A stretch of DNA of 64,000 nt from Algoriphagus formosus (GCF_002807035.1 NZ_NIUC01000002.1:119477-183476); one strand, 5' to 3'; counted from the stretch's first letter, positions 1 to 9,128 are shown. The notes: a model not told the origin generated them from the sequence alone. Made by a program: numbers and translations.

Positions 1-214
1 GGGGGGCAAAAAAAATGCCTGATTTTTCCAAAAACTCAATCATGTCCAATTCATAAATCGCCCCAAGTTTGGCGATCTGAAGAATATTGGGGACTGTTTT
101 TCCAGTTTCGATATTGGAAAGGGTTTTTTGAGACACTTCCAAAAGATGAGCAACTTCATGCTGGGAAAGCTTTTTTTCTTCCCGGATTTTTTTTAGTCGA
201 GATCCTAATTTCAT
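1..214 (-). CDS. XRE-family helix-turn-helix regulator (3' end outside window)
   Basis: The reverse strand gives 71 codons from an ATG at 214-212 to the window edge. Residues 5-60 read as a classic Cro/CI-type helix-turn-helix: LKKIREEKKLSQHEVA, then VSQKTLSNIETGKTVPN, then a hydrophobic helix around FLEK. The C-terminus lies outside the window, so the full length is unknown. It diverges from the VKOR-thioredoxin gene at 340. The gap between them holds the palindrome AGTAAAAATTTACT, which recurs before precursors P2 to P5. XRE proteins usually bind such short dyads and often control their own gene, so I infer this is the regulator of the peptide locus. That link rests on position and repeated sites only. 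Confidence 0.85.
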   Translation of the reverse strand, partial: MKLGSRLKKIREEKKLSQHEVAHLLEVSQKTLSNIETGKTVPNILQIAKLGAIYELDMIEFLEKSGIFFAP

Positions 215-224
215 ACTAAAAACA

Positions 225-267
225 AGTAAAAATTTACTAAAAATTAGAAATATCTTACTAGGTATTG
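225..267 (+). promoter_or_regulatory. Repeated operator block, copy 1 (XRE/VKOR divergent region)
   Basis: The near-perfect dyad AGTAAAAATTTACT occupies 225-238. It is followed by a conserved AT-rich block ending in TCTTACTAGGTATT. The same arrangement recurs at 8747, 11105, 13011 and 16638. It lies between two divergent starts, 11 bp above the regulator's start codon, so it is a likely operator for the regulator gene and for the peptide operon. No clear Bacteroidota promoter (TTTG with TAnnTTTG) could be placed. Confidence 0.7.
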
Positions 268-339
268 ACCTAAAGACACTCCAAATTAGCACTAAGAATA
301 TAAAGTAAAAGAAAAATTAAGATTTTTTAGGTTTTGCTT

Positions 340-1911
340 ATGGAAAATAGTCTGATTTGTACGAAGCGATTGTTTGACTGGATCAAACTCCCTTATTCCG
401 AGCCATTTTTGAAAGAAAAGTTGCTCACCCATCCAGAGCCGGATTCTCTGTTGGCTATCTCGGATACCTTGGCTGAGTATAAAGTGGAAAGCCTTGCGCT
501 TCAACTTGGGGAAGATAAATTGGATCAACTGCCATTGCCTTGTGTGGTTCAGATTAGCCAAAATCCTTATCCTTATTTCACTTGCCTGTCGCAGGTCACT
601 GAGGATTGGGTGGAATACTTGGACGAAAAAGGAAAGCTGATCAAGGTAAGCAGAAAAGAGTTTGTGACCCAATGGACTGGAGCAACCTTAGTGGTGGAAA
701 AAGGGGAACACTCGGGAGAACCTGGATATACCAAGCGACGAAAGGAGCAATTGATCTATCAGTCTTTACTAATTCTTACTGGTGCAGTTGGTTTGGCTTG
801 GATCATTGGAGATTTGATAGGGTTGGACTATAACACTTCTTTTTCTTTTGGAGCGATTTCTCTATTTATTTTAAAGCTTGCTGGCTTGGGTATATCGGCA
901 ATTTTACTGTGGTCAGAAGTGGATAAAAATAACGTTGCAATTACTCAATTTTGCAGAGGAGGTGAAAGTGTGGATTGTAATTCCGTGATTGATTCCTTTT
1001 CTATAGGCGGATTGATCAGTTTGGGGAATGTGGCCTTTTCCTATTTTGCTGCAAGTACTACCCTACTCCTAGTTAGTTCATTTTCTTCCTCCGCACTTGG
1101 GTTATTGGCTTTGCTCAGCTATTTCAGTTTGGCGATTATCCCTTTTTCGCTGTATTATCAGGGAGTCAAACTAAAAAAATGGTGCCGTCTCTGTCTTTGG
1201 ATTTCCGGGATTTTAGTAGTGGAATTAGCCGTAAGTCATTTTCTTTTACCTGACTTGGCGTGGCCAAAATTAGGGGAACTGCCCATATTTTCATTCATTT
1301 TCTTGGCTTCTGTCCTTGCTTGGATCAGCCTAAAGCCTTACTTGATCGCTCAAAAGGAGCTATACACGACCAAAAGCAAATTGGCCAAGGTTCTGTCCAA
1401 CAAGGAGTTATTCGACTATTTCCTAAGCAGCTCCAAACAGATCACTTCCAATCCCGAAGGAATGGGGATATTCTTGAAAGGTACAAACTCAAAACATCAT
1501 GTCTTAAAAGTCTGCAACCCTTACTGTGGTCCCTGTGCCCGTACGCATCCACTCCTGGAGCAGCTCTATGAAGCAGGGAATATTGATTTGCAGATCGTAT
1601 TTGTCCCAGGAGGAGGAGATAAGGTCAGACTTAAGACCATCCGACACCTTTTGGGGATTGCTTCAAATGGTAATTTGGAGCAGACCCGCCAAGCCTTGGA
1701 TGACTGGTATAGTCAGGAAAATAAAGATTATGAAGCCTTTGCGGCAAAGTATCCACTCAATGGAGAACTGGAAAAACAAGAATCCAACATCCAAGCCATG
1801 CTGGACTGGTCTGAAATGGAAAAGATTAGCCATACGCCCACGATTTTCATCAATGGCTATGAATTGCCATCCACCTATGCGGTGGAAGATTTAAAATATG
1901 TCTTAAACTAA
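340..1911 (+). CDS. C39-like/VKOR/thioredoxin fusion: membrane thiol oxidase for secreted peptides
   Basis: 523 residues from the ATG at 340; a TTG two codons earlier is less likely. Residues 1-125 resemble a C39 peptidase fold: a QFV/QWTG-like end matches the exporter's RWIG region. The catalytic Cys motif is absent, and tyrosine stands where His would be. A VKOR domain with several membrane helices follows (about 140-345), with loop cysteines C205 and C213 and a CRLC pair (282/285). The C-terminus is thioredoxin/DsbA-like, with C392, then CGPC (396-399), and a cis-Pro motif HTPT. VKOR proteins regenerate disulfides with quinone as acceptor. As first gene of the locus, before cysteine-rich precursors, it probably forms their disulfides. 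The dead C39-like domain may hold the leader peptide (inference). Confidence 0.88.
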   Translation: MENSLICTKRLFDWIKLPYSEPFLKEKLLTHPEPDSLLAISDTLAEYKVESLALQLGEDKLDQLPLPCVVQISQNPYPYFTCLSQVTEDWVEYLDEKGKLIKVSRKEFVTQWTGATLVVEKGEHSGEPGYTKRRKEQLIYQSLLILTGAVGLAWIIGDLIGLDYNTSFSFGAISLFILKLAGLGISAILLWSEVDKNNVAITQFCRGGESVDCNSVIDSFSIGGLISLGNVAFSYFAASTTLLLVSSFSSSALGLLALLSYFSLAIIPFSLYYQGVKLKKWCRLCLWISGILVVELAVSHFLLPDLAWPKLGELPIFSFIFLASVLAWISLKPYLIAQKELYTTKSKLAKVLSNKELFDYFLSSSKQITSNPEGMGIFLKGTNSKHHVLKVCNPYCGPCARTHPLLEQLYEAGNIDLQIVFVPGGGDKVRLKTIRHLLGIASNGNLEQTRQALDDWYSQENKDYEAFAAKYPLNGELEKQESNIQAMLDWSEMEKISHTPTIFINGYELPSTYAVEDLKYVLN

Positions 1912-1927
1912 AAAAGGCTGCAAAAGC

Positions 1928-1973
1928 AGTAAAAATATTCAATCGCGATGAATAGTCACAGTCTCCGGTGACT
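1928..1973 (+). promoter_or_regulatory. Degenerate operator half-site and hairpin before P1
   Basis: AGTAAAAATATTC at 1928-1940 keeps only the left half of the operator palindrome. The inverted repeat AGTCAC/GTGACT at 1954-1959 and 1968-1973 has a perfect six-base stem and an eight-base loop. It lies 64 nt before the P1 start, farther than the 27-29 nt seen for P2 to P5. P1 may still be read from the upstream gene, so an independent promoter here is uncertain. Confidence 0.4.
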
Positions 1974-2037
1974 CAAATAGCTGGAGGATTAGCTCATTTA
2001 GTCAAAATTATTCAATAACCATTTAAATTGTAAAATC

Positions 2038-2256
2038 ATGAAGAAGTTAAGTTTAGAAATGCTCAGACTCAGCACCGAGGATGTCTTGGAAAGAAGTCAG
2101 ATGAAGAAGATTACTGGGGGGTATGGGGGATCTGGGACATGTTGGTTGCGTTGTAGTAACGACTGGCAGAGATCCATGCAAGTGCCATTTTGTGGTTCTT
2201 CAACAGTTTCATTTTATTGTTTAGAAGGATCTGAAGCCACATGTAATTGCAATTGA
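2038..2256 (+). CDS. Double-glycine leader peptide precursor P1 (six-cysteine core)
   Basis: 72 residues. The leader runs MKKLSLEMLRLST... to MKKITGG, and the Gly-Gly at 27-28 is the expected cut site for the C39 exporter at 3597. The 44-residue core has six cysteines spaced C-x3-C-x12-C-x8-C-x7-C-x-C. This spacing is nearly the same in P5 (16758). The leader resembles the GG-leader natural-product precursors common in Bacteroidota (TIGR04149-like, from memory). No radical SAM or lanthionine enzyme is nearby, so disulfides from the VKOR-thioredoxin protein are the most likely modification. Activity (bacteriocin, signal or other) cannot be read from sequence. Confidence 0.88.
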   Translation: MKKLSLEMLRLSTEDVLERSQMKKITGGYGGSGTCWLRCSNDWQRSMQVPFCGSSTVSFYCLEGSEATCNCN

Positions 2257-2266
2257 TTTAAAATAT

Positions 2267-2305
2267 AGCCGAATGGTAGCTTGAGGCTGTCATTCGGCTT
2301 TAAAT
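2267..2305 (+). terminator. Hairpin between P1 and its propeller gene
   Basis: AGCCGAATG at 2267-2275 pairs perfectly with CATTCGGCT at 2291-2299, and a T-rich stretch follows. It sits just after the P1 stop, so it is a terminator or attenuator that would lower expression of the downstream propeller relative to the precursor. Confidence 0.7.
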
Positions 2306-2438
2306 ATTCTTTCTATAGAATTTTAGATAAACCAATAATCCTACTTATATAATTTACATATCGTTAAAAATCAGTGTAAACTAAAACGAACAAACGTTCT
2401 ATATTCCAAAATGTTCAAAACTTACCAATTCCAAAAAG

Positions 2439-3578
2439 ATGATAAAATCCCTTTACTTTCTTATAATTACAATTATAATTCCAATCTTCGGTTATTCTCA
2501 GTTCCAATTCAATAAGATAAAAGAGTTTCAAATTAATTCTTTATACAAAGTCGGTATAGTTGATTATTTCGATTCAAAAAATCTTTATCTGGCATATATT
2601 AACAAATTGTCAAAAGGAACCGAGATTGCCCTTATTAATGGAAAGGGAGAGATAATATTAAGTAAAAATCTTCAAGGCGATGGCCCTGAAAAGTTTACCA
2701 CATCAATGAATAGTTTAGGGTTTTCAAGGGGTGGAGATATTTGGGTTCTTACCACTTTTGAACTTCTACTATATGATCAAAATTTAAAATTGAAGGAAAG
2801 AATAAAATTTGAACCCAATACTCAAGTTTATATAGCAAATCGAACATATCCCTTTCAATATTTTTATAAAAACAACAACCCATCTAATTTCCATTTCTTT
2901 TTAAATCCCTCAGGGGTTCATAATTTTCTCGGCTTCAGGCAATTCAAAAATAAATATTTAGTAAACCTATATGATAGTCACTCTAAATCAAATTATTCTT
3001 TAGCACCGATTATCAAAAGAGAAATCGGTCAAAAGCTTAACGAAAACATGTCTGACGTTTATTTTCCAATTTATACAGTTGATAAAAATGAATCGCCGCA
3101 ACTTTATTTGACTTCTTCATTCGATAGCGAAATAACTGTTTTTGATTTAAATAATGGTACAGAAATAAAAAACATTAAAATTAAGCATGGAGCCTTTGAT
3201 TTTTTAAAAGGAACCAACTTAGACATAAGCAATCTTCCTTCAAGAGAAAATATTACACTTGGCGCAAAAAACCATAATATATTTAAGTTGGACAATGAAC
3301 TGATAATTCTAGAGTATATTCAGGAAATCCCCTACGGCACTTATGAACAGAAGATCGCCGAGGATCCTACCTACCATCATTTTCAAGATCCAAACTATCA
3401 CAGGTTGATATTATTTGAAGGGAATACCCAAGTATCAGGTGACATCAAACTTCCGGTCAATGGTAAATTAATGACTGCCTTGCCAGACAATAGACTTCTA
3501 TTTCAGTTGATTGACCCTGATATTGAAGAGGATTTTATTCGCTTTGGCATTTATGAACTGGTCAAATCATCCGATTAA
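2439..3578 (+). CDS. Secreted six-bladed beta-propeller protein, partner of P1
   Basis: 379 residues with an N-terminal Sec signal (hydrophobic residues 4-18, then GYSQ). The body has the DUF5128-like propeller pattern, including the blade motif GDGPEKF. The C-terminus ends in PDIEEDFIRFGIYEL. It is a clear paralogue of the propellers at 17073 and 18569, which share the N-terminal pattern FKID..Y.VGI.DY and the same tail. The gene is markedly AT-rich next to the exporter behind it, which suggests a separate origin. Its place right after P1 suggests a job tied to that peptide, such as immunity, receptor or carrier (inference). No catalytic motif was seen. Confidence 0.82.
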   Translation: MIKSLYFLIITIIIPIFGYSQFQFNKIKEFQINSLYKVGIVDYFDSKNLYLAYINKLSKGTEIALINGKGEIILSKNLQGDGPEKFTTSMNSLGFSRGGDIWVLTTFELLLYDQNLKLKERIKFEPNTQVYIANRTYPFQYFYKNNNPSNFHFFLNPSGVHNFLGFRQFKNKYLVNLYDSHSKSNYSLAPIIKREIGQKLNENMSDVYFPIYTVDKNESPQLYLTSSFDSEITVFDLNNGTEIKNIKIKHGAFDFLKGTNLDISNLPSRENITLGAKNHNIFKLDNELIILEYIQEIPYGTYEQKIAEDPTYHHFQDPNYHRLILFEGNTQVSGDIKLPVNGKLMTALPDNRLLFQLIDPDIEEDFIRFGIYELVKSSD

Positions 3579-3596
3579 AATATACTTACGATTGAT

Positions 3597-5798
3597 TTGA
3601 AAACTAATTTCCCCCATTACAAGCAACCCGACTCCAAAGACTGTGGGCCCACTTGCTTACGAATCATAGCGAAGCACTATGGCAAGCTGATCTCCCTGAA
3701 GGAAATCCGGGAAATATCGGAGACGACACGGGAAGGAAGTAGCTTATTGAAGCTCAGTGATGCCGCGGAGGCAATGGGGTTTAAGACCATAGGTGCCAAG
3801 TTAAGCTTCGAAAAACTCAAACAAGCCCCTCTGCCCTTAATTGTCCATTGGGACAAGCAGCACTTTGTGGTGGTGTATCGAATTAAAAAAGACAGGGTCT
3901 TTATCTCTGATCCTGCGTACGGATTGATCTCCTATTCCAAGGAAGAATTTATCCCCCGATGGATCGGTAATAATGCCAATGAGCATACCCAAGAAGGAAT
4001 TACGCTCCTACTGGAACCCACCCCCGCCTTCCGAAAAATGAAATGGCAGGAAAAAGAAAAGCGTTCGCTTGGTTTTCTCTTCAGCTACCTATTCCAGTAT
4101 AAAAATCTAATTGCCCAGTTGGCTATTGGGCTGCTGGTAGGCAGTTTGTTGCAGCTGATATTTCCTTTCCTGACACAAAGCATCGTGGATGTGGGAATCC
4201 AAAACCAGGATGTCAATTTTATTTACCTGGTTCTCTTTGCGCAGATTATGCTGTTTTTAGGCAGAATGAGTGTGGAAGTACTTCGAAGTTGGATTTTGCT
4301 GCACTTGACTACTCGGATTAATATTTCTTTGGTTTCTGACTTTTTCATCAAGCTGATGAATCTGCCTATTTCCTATTTTGATACCCGGATGACCGGAGAT
4401 ATCATGCAGCGAATAGGTGATCACCGCAGGATTGAGAGCCTCCTGACAGGCACCACACTCAATACCTTGTTTTCTTTCTTCAATCTGATTGTTTTCGGAG
4501 TTGTTCTGGTCTATTACAGTCTGACGATTTTTTTAATCTTTCTTGGAGGAAGTGTGCTGTACCTTGCATGGGTACTGTTTTTTATGAAGCGCAGGAGAGA
4601 ACTTGATTACAAGCGATTTGCCCAGTTGAGTCAGGAACAAAGCACTGTGATCGAGCTGATCAATGGCATGCAGGAAATTAAAATGCACAATGCCGAGAAG
4701 CAAAAACGCTGGACTTGGGAATTTGTACAGGCCAGATTGTTTCAGGTATCCATTCAGTCCTTATCACTCGAGCAGACGCAACAGGTAGGCTCATCCGTGA
4801 TTAACGAGCTTAAAAATATCCTGATCACTTTTACTTCTGCCGTACTCGTGATCGAAGGAAACCTGACTTTGGGCATGATGCTGGCCCTCCAATACATCAT
4901 CGGTCAGTTGAATAGCCCCATCAGTGAATTGGTAGGGTTTGTCCGATCATTCCAAGATGCTAGCATCAGCCTCGACCGACTCAACGAAATCCATGACAAG
5001 GAAGACGAGGAAAACTCAGATTTCCAATTGGTCAGAACTATCCAATCGGGTGAAGCCATGGAAGTCAAGAACTTGTCCTTTCGCTATGTAGGTGCTGAGG
5101 AGGCTGTATTGACAGGGATTAATCTGCATATCCAACCTAAAAAAGTCACGGCCATCGTGGGTGCAAGCGGTAGCGGCAAGACCACTTTAATGAAGCTATT
5201 GCTTAAATTCTATGAGCCTAGCTCCGGAGAAATCCGCTATGGACCCCACGATCTTAAAACTGTCAGCCCAAAAAGTTGGCGGGATCAGTGTGGCGTGGTC
5301 ATGCAGGAAGGCTATGTCTTCAACGATACCATTGCAGCAAATATCGCGGTGGGTCAAGATTTCATAGATCAAGAAAAGTTGCTTGAAGCTGCTCGTATCG
5401 CCAATATTCTCGACTTTATTCAGTCTTTACCGCTTGGGTTCAATACCAAAATTGGCAATGAAGGAGTGGGAATGAGTACCGGACAGAAGCAACGTCTCTT
5501 TATAGCCCGGGCTATTTACAAAAATCCGCCCATGCTCTTTTTTGACGAAGCTACCTCGGCTTTGGACGCAAAAAATGAACGCGAGGTCATGGAAAATCTC
5601 CAAAAGTTTATGCAGGGCAAAACGGTTTTTATCATTGCCCACCGATTGAGTACGGTTCGCAATGCCGATCAGATTATTGTAATTGATCAGGGAAAAATCG
5701 TCGAACAGGGGCCTCATGTAGAATTGGTTCGCGCCAAGGGCATCTATTATGATCTGGTAAAAAACCAACTCGAACTGGAAAAAATTAATTCAAACTGA
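3597..5798 (+). CDS. C39 peptidase-containing ABC exporter (cleaves leader and exports peptide)
   Basis: 733 residues, starting at a TTG. No ATG lies upstream in frame, and the relic at 12801 keeps the same TTG. The N-terminal C39 peptidase has Gln10, Cys16 (KDCGPTC), His89 (QHFVV) and Asp105 (SDP), the expected catalytic set. Membrane helices span about 155-440. The ATPase has Walker A GASGSGKTT (near 521), a signature read as MSTGQKQR (near 627) and Walker B LFFDEATSALD (near 646). It should cut after the Gly-Gly of the precursors and carry the cores across the inner membrane. It is the only intact exporter for all five precursors here. HlyD follows after 2 nt. Confidence 0.95.
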   Translation: MKTNFPHYKQPDSKDCGPTCLRIIAKHYGKLISLKEIREISETTREGSSLLKLSDAAEAMGFKTIGAKLSFEKLKQAPLPLIVHWDKQHFVVVYRIKKDRVFISDPAYGLISYSKEEFIPRWIGNNANEHTQEGITLLLEPTPAFRKMKWQEKEKRSLGFLFSYLFQYKNLIAQLAIGLLVGSLLQLIFPFLTQSIVDVGIQNQDVNFIYLVLFAQIMLFLGRMSVEVLRSWILLHLTTRINISLVSDFFIKLMNLPISYFDTRMTGDIMQRIGDHRRIESLLTGTTLNTLFSFFNLIVFGVVLVYYSLTIFLIFLGGSVLYLAWVLFFMKRRRELDYKRFAQLSQEQSTVIELINGMQEIKMHNAEKQKRWTWEFVQARLFQVSIQSLSLEQTQQVGSSVINELKNILITFTSAVLVIEGNLTLGMMLALQYIIGQLNSPISELVGFVRSFQDASISLDRLNEIHDKEDEENSDFQLVRTIQSGEAMEVKNLSFRYVGAEEAVLTGINLHIQPKKVTAIVGASGSGKTTLMKLLLKFYEPSSGEIRYGPHDLKTVSPKSWRDQCGVVMQEGYVFNDTIAANIAVGQDFIDQEKLLEAARIANILDFIQSLPLGFNTKIGNEGVGMSTGQKQRLFIARAIYKNPPMLFFDEATSALDAKNEREVMENLQKFMQGKTVFIIAHRLSTVRNADQIIVIDQGKIVEQGPHVELVRAKGIYYDLVKNQLELEKINSN

Positions 5799-5800
5799 CC

Positions 5801-7102
5801 ATGCCTGTTACGAGTCAAAGCGATAACCTTCACCTTCGATCCGAAGAGGTTCAGGAGATTATTTCCCGACCTCCGGCTTGGTTGATCCGATGGGGCATTA
5901 CGTTGATATTCATCCTCCTTTCTCTTTTGATCGGATTATCCTTTTTGATTCGATATCCTGATTTTGTGGAAGCCAAAGTATTGGTAACCACTGCTGACCC
6001 TACAGAACGAATAGCTGCCCGTTTTACCGGACAAATAGAGCGCTTATTTGTCAACAATGGAGATCAGGTAAAAATCGGGCAGCCTTTGGCAGGCATCAAG
6101 AGTACGGCTAAGTTGGAAGATGTATTGTTTTTGAAATCTAACCTGGAAAAAGAACCCTTTGTAAAGGAAAATGACTTTTTGTTTCCTGTGGACACCATTT
6201 CTGAGTTGGTATTGGGGGAAATAGCATTACCATTTTTGGAATTCGAAAGAAGCTATATGGAGTATCGCTTGATTAGAGAGCTCCGGCCCTTTGCCCAGAA
6301 GATGGAAGGTACTAAGGCGTCCATTGAGGAAATCAAAAAAAGAATCATAAGCCAACAAAATCAAAAGAGATTGCTTGACCGAAGACTTTCTTTAGCCAAA
6401 ACCGATTTCGAACGAAATAAAAAGCTTCACGAGCAAGGGGTCATTGCAGACAAGGATTATGAGTTCAAAGAAATGGAATATTTGCAGATGGAAGAACAAG
6501 TCAATCAAATGGCCATATCCATTTCTCAATTACAAGAGGCATTGAATACTGCTCAGCAGACTGTACAAACTACCCATATCAATCGGGAAGAGGAAGAAGC
6601 TCGCTCTTTGAAAGCTTTGATCCAGGCTTACCAAGGTTTAAAGCGGAGTTTGCGAGATTGGGAGTATTCGTATCTGATGAAATCCTCCATTAATGGAGTA
6701 GTCAGCTTTCAGAAAGTCTGGGGAATCAATCAACAAGTCAATACGGGTGAATTGATCTTTACGGTATTACCTGAAAACAAAGCGGAACTACTGGGTGCTA
6801 TGAAGATTCCTGCCCAAAATGCAGGAAAAGTAAATGTGGGCCAAAAGGTATTGATCAAATTGGATAATTATCCATTTCAGGAATATGGGGCATTGATCGG
6901 GAGGATTTCCAGCATATCGGTGTCTCCGGATGAAGAGTTCAACTACCTCGTCTATGCCACTTTACCCGAAGGAACCATGACTTCTTTCAATAGGGAAATC
7001 CCTTTTAATCAAGAACTATTGGGAAACGCAGAAATCATCACGGAAGAATTGAGCGTAGCCGAGCGATTATTTTTCAAGTTTAGGTCAATCGCAACTTATT
7101 AG
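5801..7102 (+). CDS. HlyD-family periplasmic adaptor of the peptide exporter
   Basis: 433 residues. One N-terminal membrane helix (about 30-50) is followed by a biotinyl-lipoyl-like half (GQIERLFVNNGDQVKIGQPLAGI), a long coiled coil of about 140-275, the second lipoyl half (SSINGVVSF) and a beta-barrel ending near residue 430. This is the order expected of a type 1 secretion adaptor. It starts 2 nt after the exporter and ends directly against the next gene, so the three are one transcription unit. No outer-membrane TolC-like partner is in the window, so one must be encoded elsewhere. Confidence 0.93.
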   Translation: MPVTSQSDNLHLRSEEVQEIISRPPAWLIRWGITLIFILLSLLIGLSFLIRYPDFVEAKVLVTTADPTERIAARFTGQIERLFVNNGDQVKIGQPLAGIKSTAKLEDVLFLKSNLEKEPFVKENDFLFPVDTISELVLGEIALPFLEFERSYMEYRLIRELRPFAQKMEGTKASIEEIKKRIISQQNQKRLLDRRLSLAKTDFERNKKLHEQGVIADKDYEFKEMEYLQMEEQVNQMAISISQLQEALNTAQQTVQTTHINREEEEARSLKALIQAYQGLKRSLRDWEYSYLMKSSINGVVSFQKVWGINQQVNTGELIFTVLPENKAELLGAMKIPAQNAGKVNVGQKVLIKLDNYPFQEYGALIGRISSISVSPDEEFNYLVYATLPEGTMTSFNREIPFNQELLGNAEIITEELSVAERLFFKFRSIATY

Positions 7103-8743
7103 ATGAAGATTGTTCACACATTTTGGGTTGATGAAGGGAAGAATCCCTTGAAGGATAGTTTTGGATGGTGCAGTGCTCCCTATCATTTGATGAGTTGGGC
7201 ACTGAGTTGCCTACAGCTTCACCAATTTTATGAGGACATAGAATTGATCACCGATAGGAAAGGAAAAGAGTTGCTGATAGACCAGTTGAAATTGCCTTAT
7301 AAAAATGTGAGAGTCGAACTGGATAAATTGAACTTGGTTGAAATTCCGGGCTTATGGGTGATGAAAAAAATATATTCCTATACCCTTCATGAGGAACCTT
7401 TCCTAAATGTGGATGGAGATGTATATGTTTATGAACCTTTTCCTGATGAACTACTCTCCGCTCCTCTGATTGCCCAGAACATCGAGCAGGATTTTGATTA
7501 TTACAAAGAGTTGGTCGGGCTTGTCGCTGATACTTTTCCATCTGTCCCGAGGCCGATTACAGAACTGATCAACAAGGGAAAGGAAATCCAAGCCAGCAAT
7601 GCCGGGATATTTGGAGGTAAAAATTATGCATTTTTTAAAGACTATTTTCGGGTGGTCAAGCAATTTGTAGCTGCTAACCAACATCAGATTAAATCCTTAA
7701 ACCCAATGCAGATTGGGAATTTCAACCAGGTAGTAGAGCAGTATATGTTCCATTGCATGAGTACTGATCAAGGGATTGAGGTAAACTACCTTTTAGACCC
7801 TGTTTACGATCCCTCCTACAAGGAGGCATTTGGAAATTTTCATCACTTACCCACCAAATCCGCTTATATCCATACCCTAGGAGATTACAAGAAAAACGGT
7901 TGGGTTTGTGATCAATTAGCCTATCGGTTAAGGCTTGATTTTTCAGACTATTATCGGAAAATTTCTGATCTCTTTCAATCAGGCCAAAAATTACAGTCAG
8001 GAAAAACTCATATTATAAATACAAAATATACCTATGATGAAATTTTATCCTATTCAAAGGACTATTTAGCAAAATCTGAAAAGGAACAATTTTATAGAAC
8101 TAAGCGAATGCTAAAAGCCATTTGTGAAAAAGAGGATATTGCCTGGGATAGAAATAAATTCACAATTCGGGGATTTAAAGACTATCTGGAAAGCATCTCC
8201 AATACCACCCCTTGGAAAAGAATACTAAACGATGTTTATGAGTTTGAAGAAGAAAAACTTAGACTAATCAGATCCCTCCTTCAAGACAAACTCGAAGAGG
8301 GAGAAGCATTTTCTGCCATTCAATTGGCCAATGAAGCTTTGAAGGGTCAAAACTGGAAAGAAAAGGCCGAGCTAAAATTGACTCCTAATTGCAAAACCAT
8401 CCTTTCAGAATGGGACTGGTCTCAAAACTCTCTTTTGTTTACCCAAATCAAAATGAATTCAATAGAGGAAAACCTACTGCTTCCTGCGCATTTCTATCAA
8501 ACGGTATTACTTTGGGATCAGCACCATACAGAAATAATAGAATACCTAGTAGGCCCCATTGCCTCCTATCTTTTATCAGTCCTTTCAGAGGACAGCTTTA
8601 TTCAAATGACTGGTTTATCCGAAAAGGTATGTTCTTTTTTTCAGCTAGTAAGCAAAGATCAGGTTATGGATTTATTGGATGAAGAGATACGGTTTTTAGC
8701 CTACAGCGGAGTGATCCATCTAAGGGTAATCAAGAATATCTAA
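7103..8743 (+). CDS. DUF6734-like protein, possible glycosyltransferase
   Basis: 546 residues, no signal peptide, so probably cytoplasmic. The N-terminal half (1-285) starts MKIVHTFWVDE and contains NVDGDVYVYEPF near residue 97, a DxD-like pattern of a GT-A nucleotide-sugar fold. I recall this family as DUF6734 in Bacteroidota. The C-terminal half (about 290-546) is helical and not recognised. It starts on the base after the HlyD stop, so it is part of the exporter operon. A role in glycosylating Ser/Thr-rich cores such as P2 before export is attractive but only an inference. Confidence 0.65.
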   Translation: MKIVHTFWVDEGKNPLKDSFGWCSAPYHLMSWALSCLQLHQFYEDIELITDRKGKELLIDQLKLPYKNVRVELDKLNLVEIPGLWVMKKIYSYTLHEEPFLNVDGDVYVYEPFPDELLSAPLIAQNIEQDFDYYKELVGLVADTFPSVPRPITELINKGKEIQASNAGIFGGKNYAFFKDYFRVVKQFVAANQHQIKSLNPMQIGNFNQVVEQYMFHCMSTDQGIEVNYLLDPVYDPSYKEAFGNFHHLPTKSAYIHTLGDYKKNGWVCDQLAYRLRLDFSDYYRKISDLFQSGQKLQSGKTHIINTKYTYDEILSYSKDYLAKSEKEQFYRTKRMLKAICEKEDIAWDRNKFTIRGFKDYLESISNTTPWKRILNDVYEFEEEKLRLIRSLLQDKLEEGEAFSAIQLANEALKGQNWKEKAELKLTPNCKTILSEWDWSQNSLLFTQIKMNSIEENLLLPAHFYQTVLLWDQHHTEIIEYLVGPIASYLLSVLSEDSFIQMTGLSEKVCSFFQLVSKDQVMDLLDEEIRFLAYSGVIHLRVIKNI

Positions 8744-8746
8744 TTC

Positions 8747-8788
8747 AGTAAAAACTTACTAAAAATTAGAAATATCTTACTAGGTATT
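8747..8788 (+). promoter_or_regulatory. Repeated operator block, copy 2 (before P2)
   Basis: AGTAAAAACTTACT at 8747-8760 is followed by the conserved stretch ending TCTTACTAGGTATT. It begins 3 nt after the DUF6734 stop and is almost identical to the block at 225. It marks an independently controlled P2 unit. Confidence 0.72.
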
Positions 8789-8820
8789 CTTTTGATAACC
8801 AAATACTTTTAGGAAAGTAT

Positions 8821-8839
8821 CGATCGGAGGTACCGATCG
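8821..8839 (+). promoter_or_regulatory. 5' leader hairpin of P2
   Basis: CGATCGG, loop AGGTA, CCGATCG: a perfect seven-base stem ending 27 nt before the P2 start. The same loop with altered but still paired stem bases occurs before P5, and a wobble form occurs before P3. Confidence 0.65.
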
Positions 8840-8866
8840 GAAATCTTAAACAAAACTAACAAACAA

Positions 8867-9118
8867 ATGAAAAAATTAAGTTTAGAAATGCTCCGACTCA
8901 GCACCAATGAAATTTTGGGTAGAGGTCAGATGAGGACAATTGTTGGTGGCATTGATCCCGTGATGATCATTTGTGATTGTACAACATCATCAGGTGAAAG
9001 TACTTCTGCTACCTGTACCCCAGATCTAGTAAACCAAGGAGGTAATAGGTGTTGTGCAGCTAGTTATGGTAGCAGTTCACAACAATCTAATTGTGGTTCT
9101 ACTTTAGCAGGGATATAA
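8867..9118 (+). CDS. Double-glycine leader peptide precursor P2
   Basis: 83 residues. The leader MKKLSLEMLRLSTNEIL is shared with P1, but the cut region reads MRTIVGG and is more diverged. The core has six cysteines in a different order from P1: C-x-C-x11-C-x11-CC-x12-C. It is rich in Ser and Thr (TTSSGESTSAT). It lies directly behind the exporter operon with its own operator and hairpin, and before a propeller lipoprotein. Export by the C39 transporter is expected. P2 belongs to a different cysteine scaffold, and its partner propeller is from a different subfamily too. Confidence 0.85.
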   Translation: MKKLSLEMLRLSTNEILGRGQMRTIVGGIDPVMIICDCTTSSGESTSATCTPDLVNQGGNRCCAASYGSSSQQSNCGSTLAGI

Positions 9119-9128
9119 AAAATGCGTT

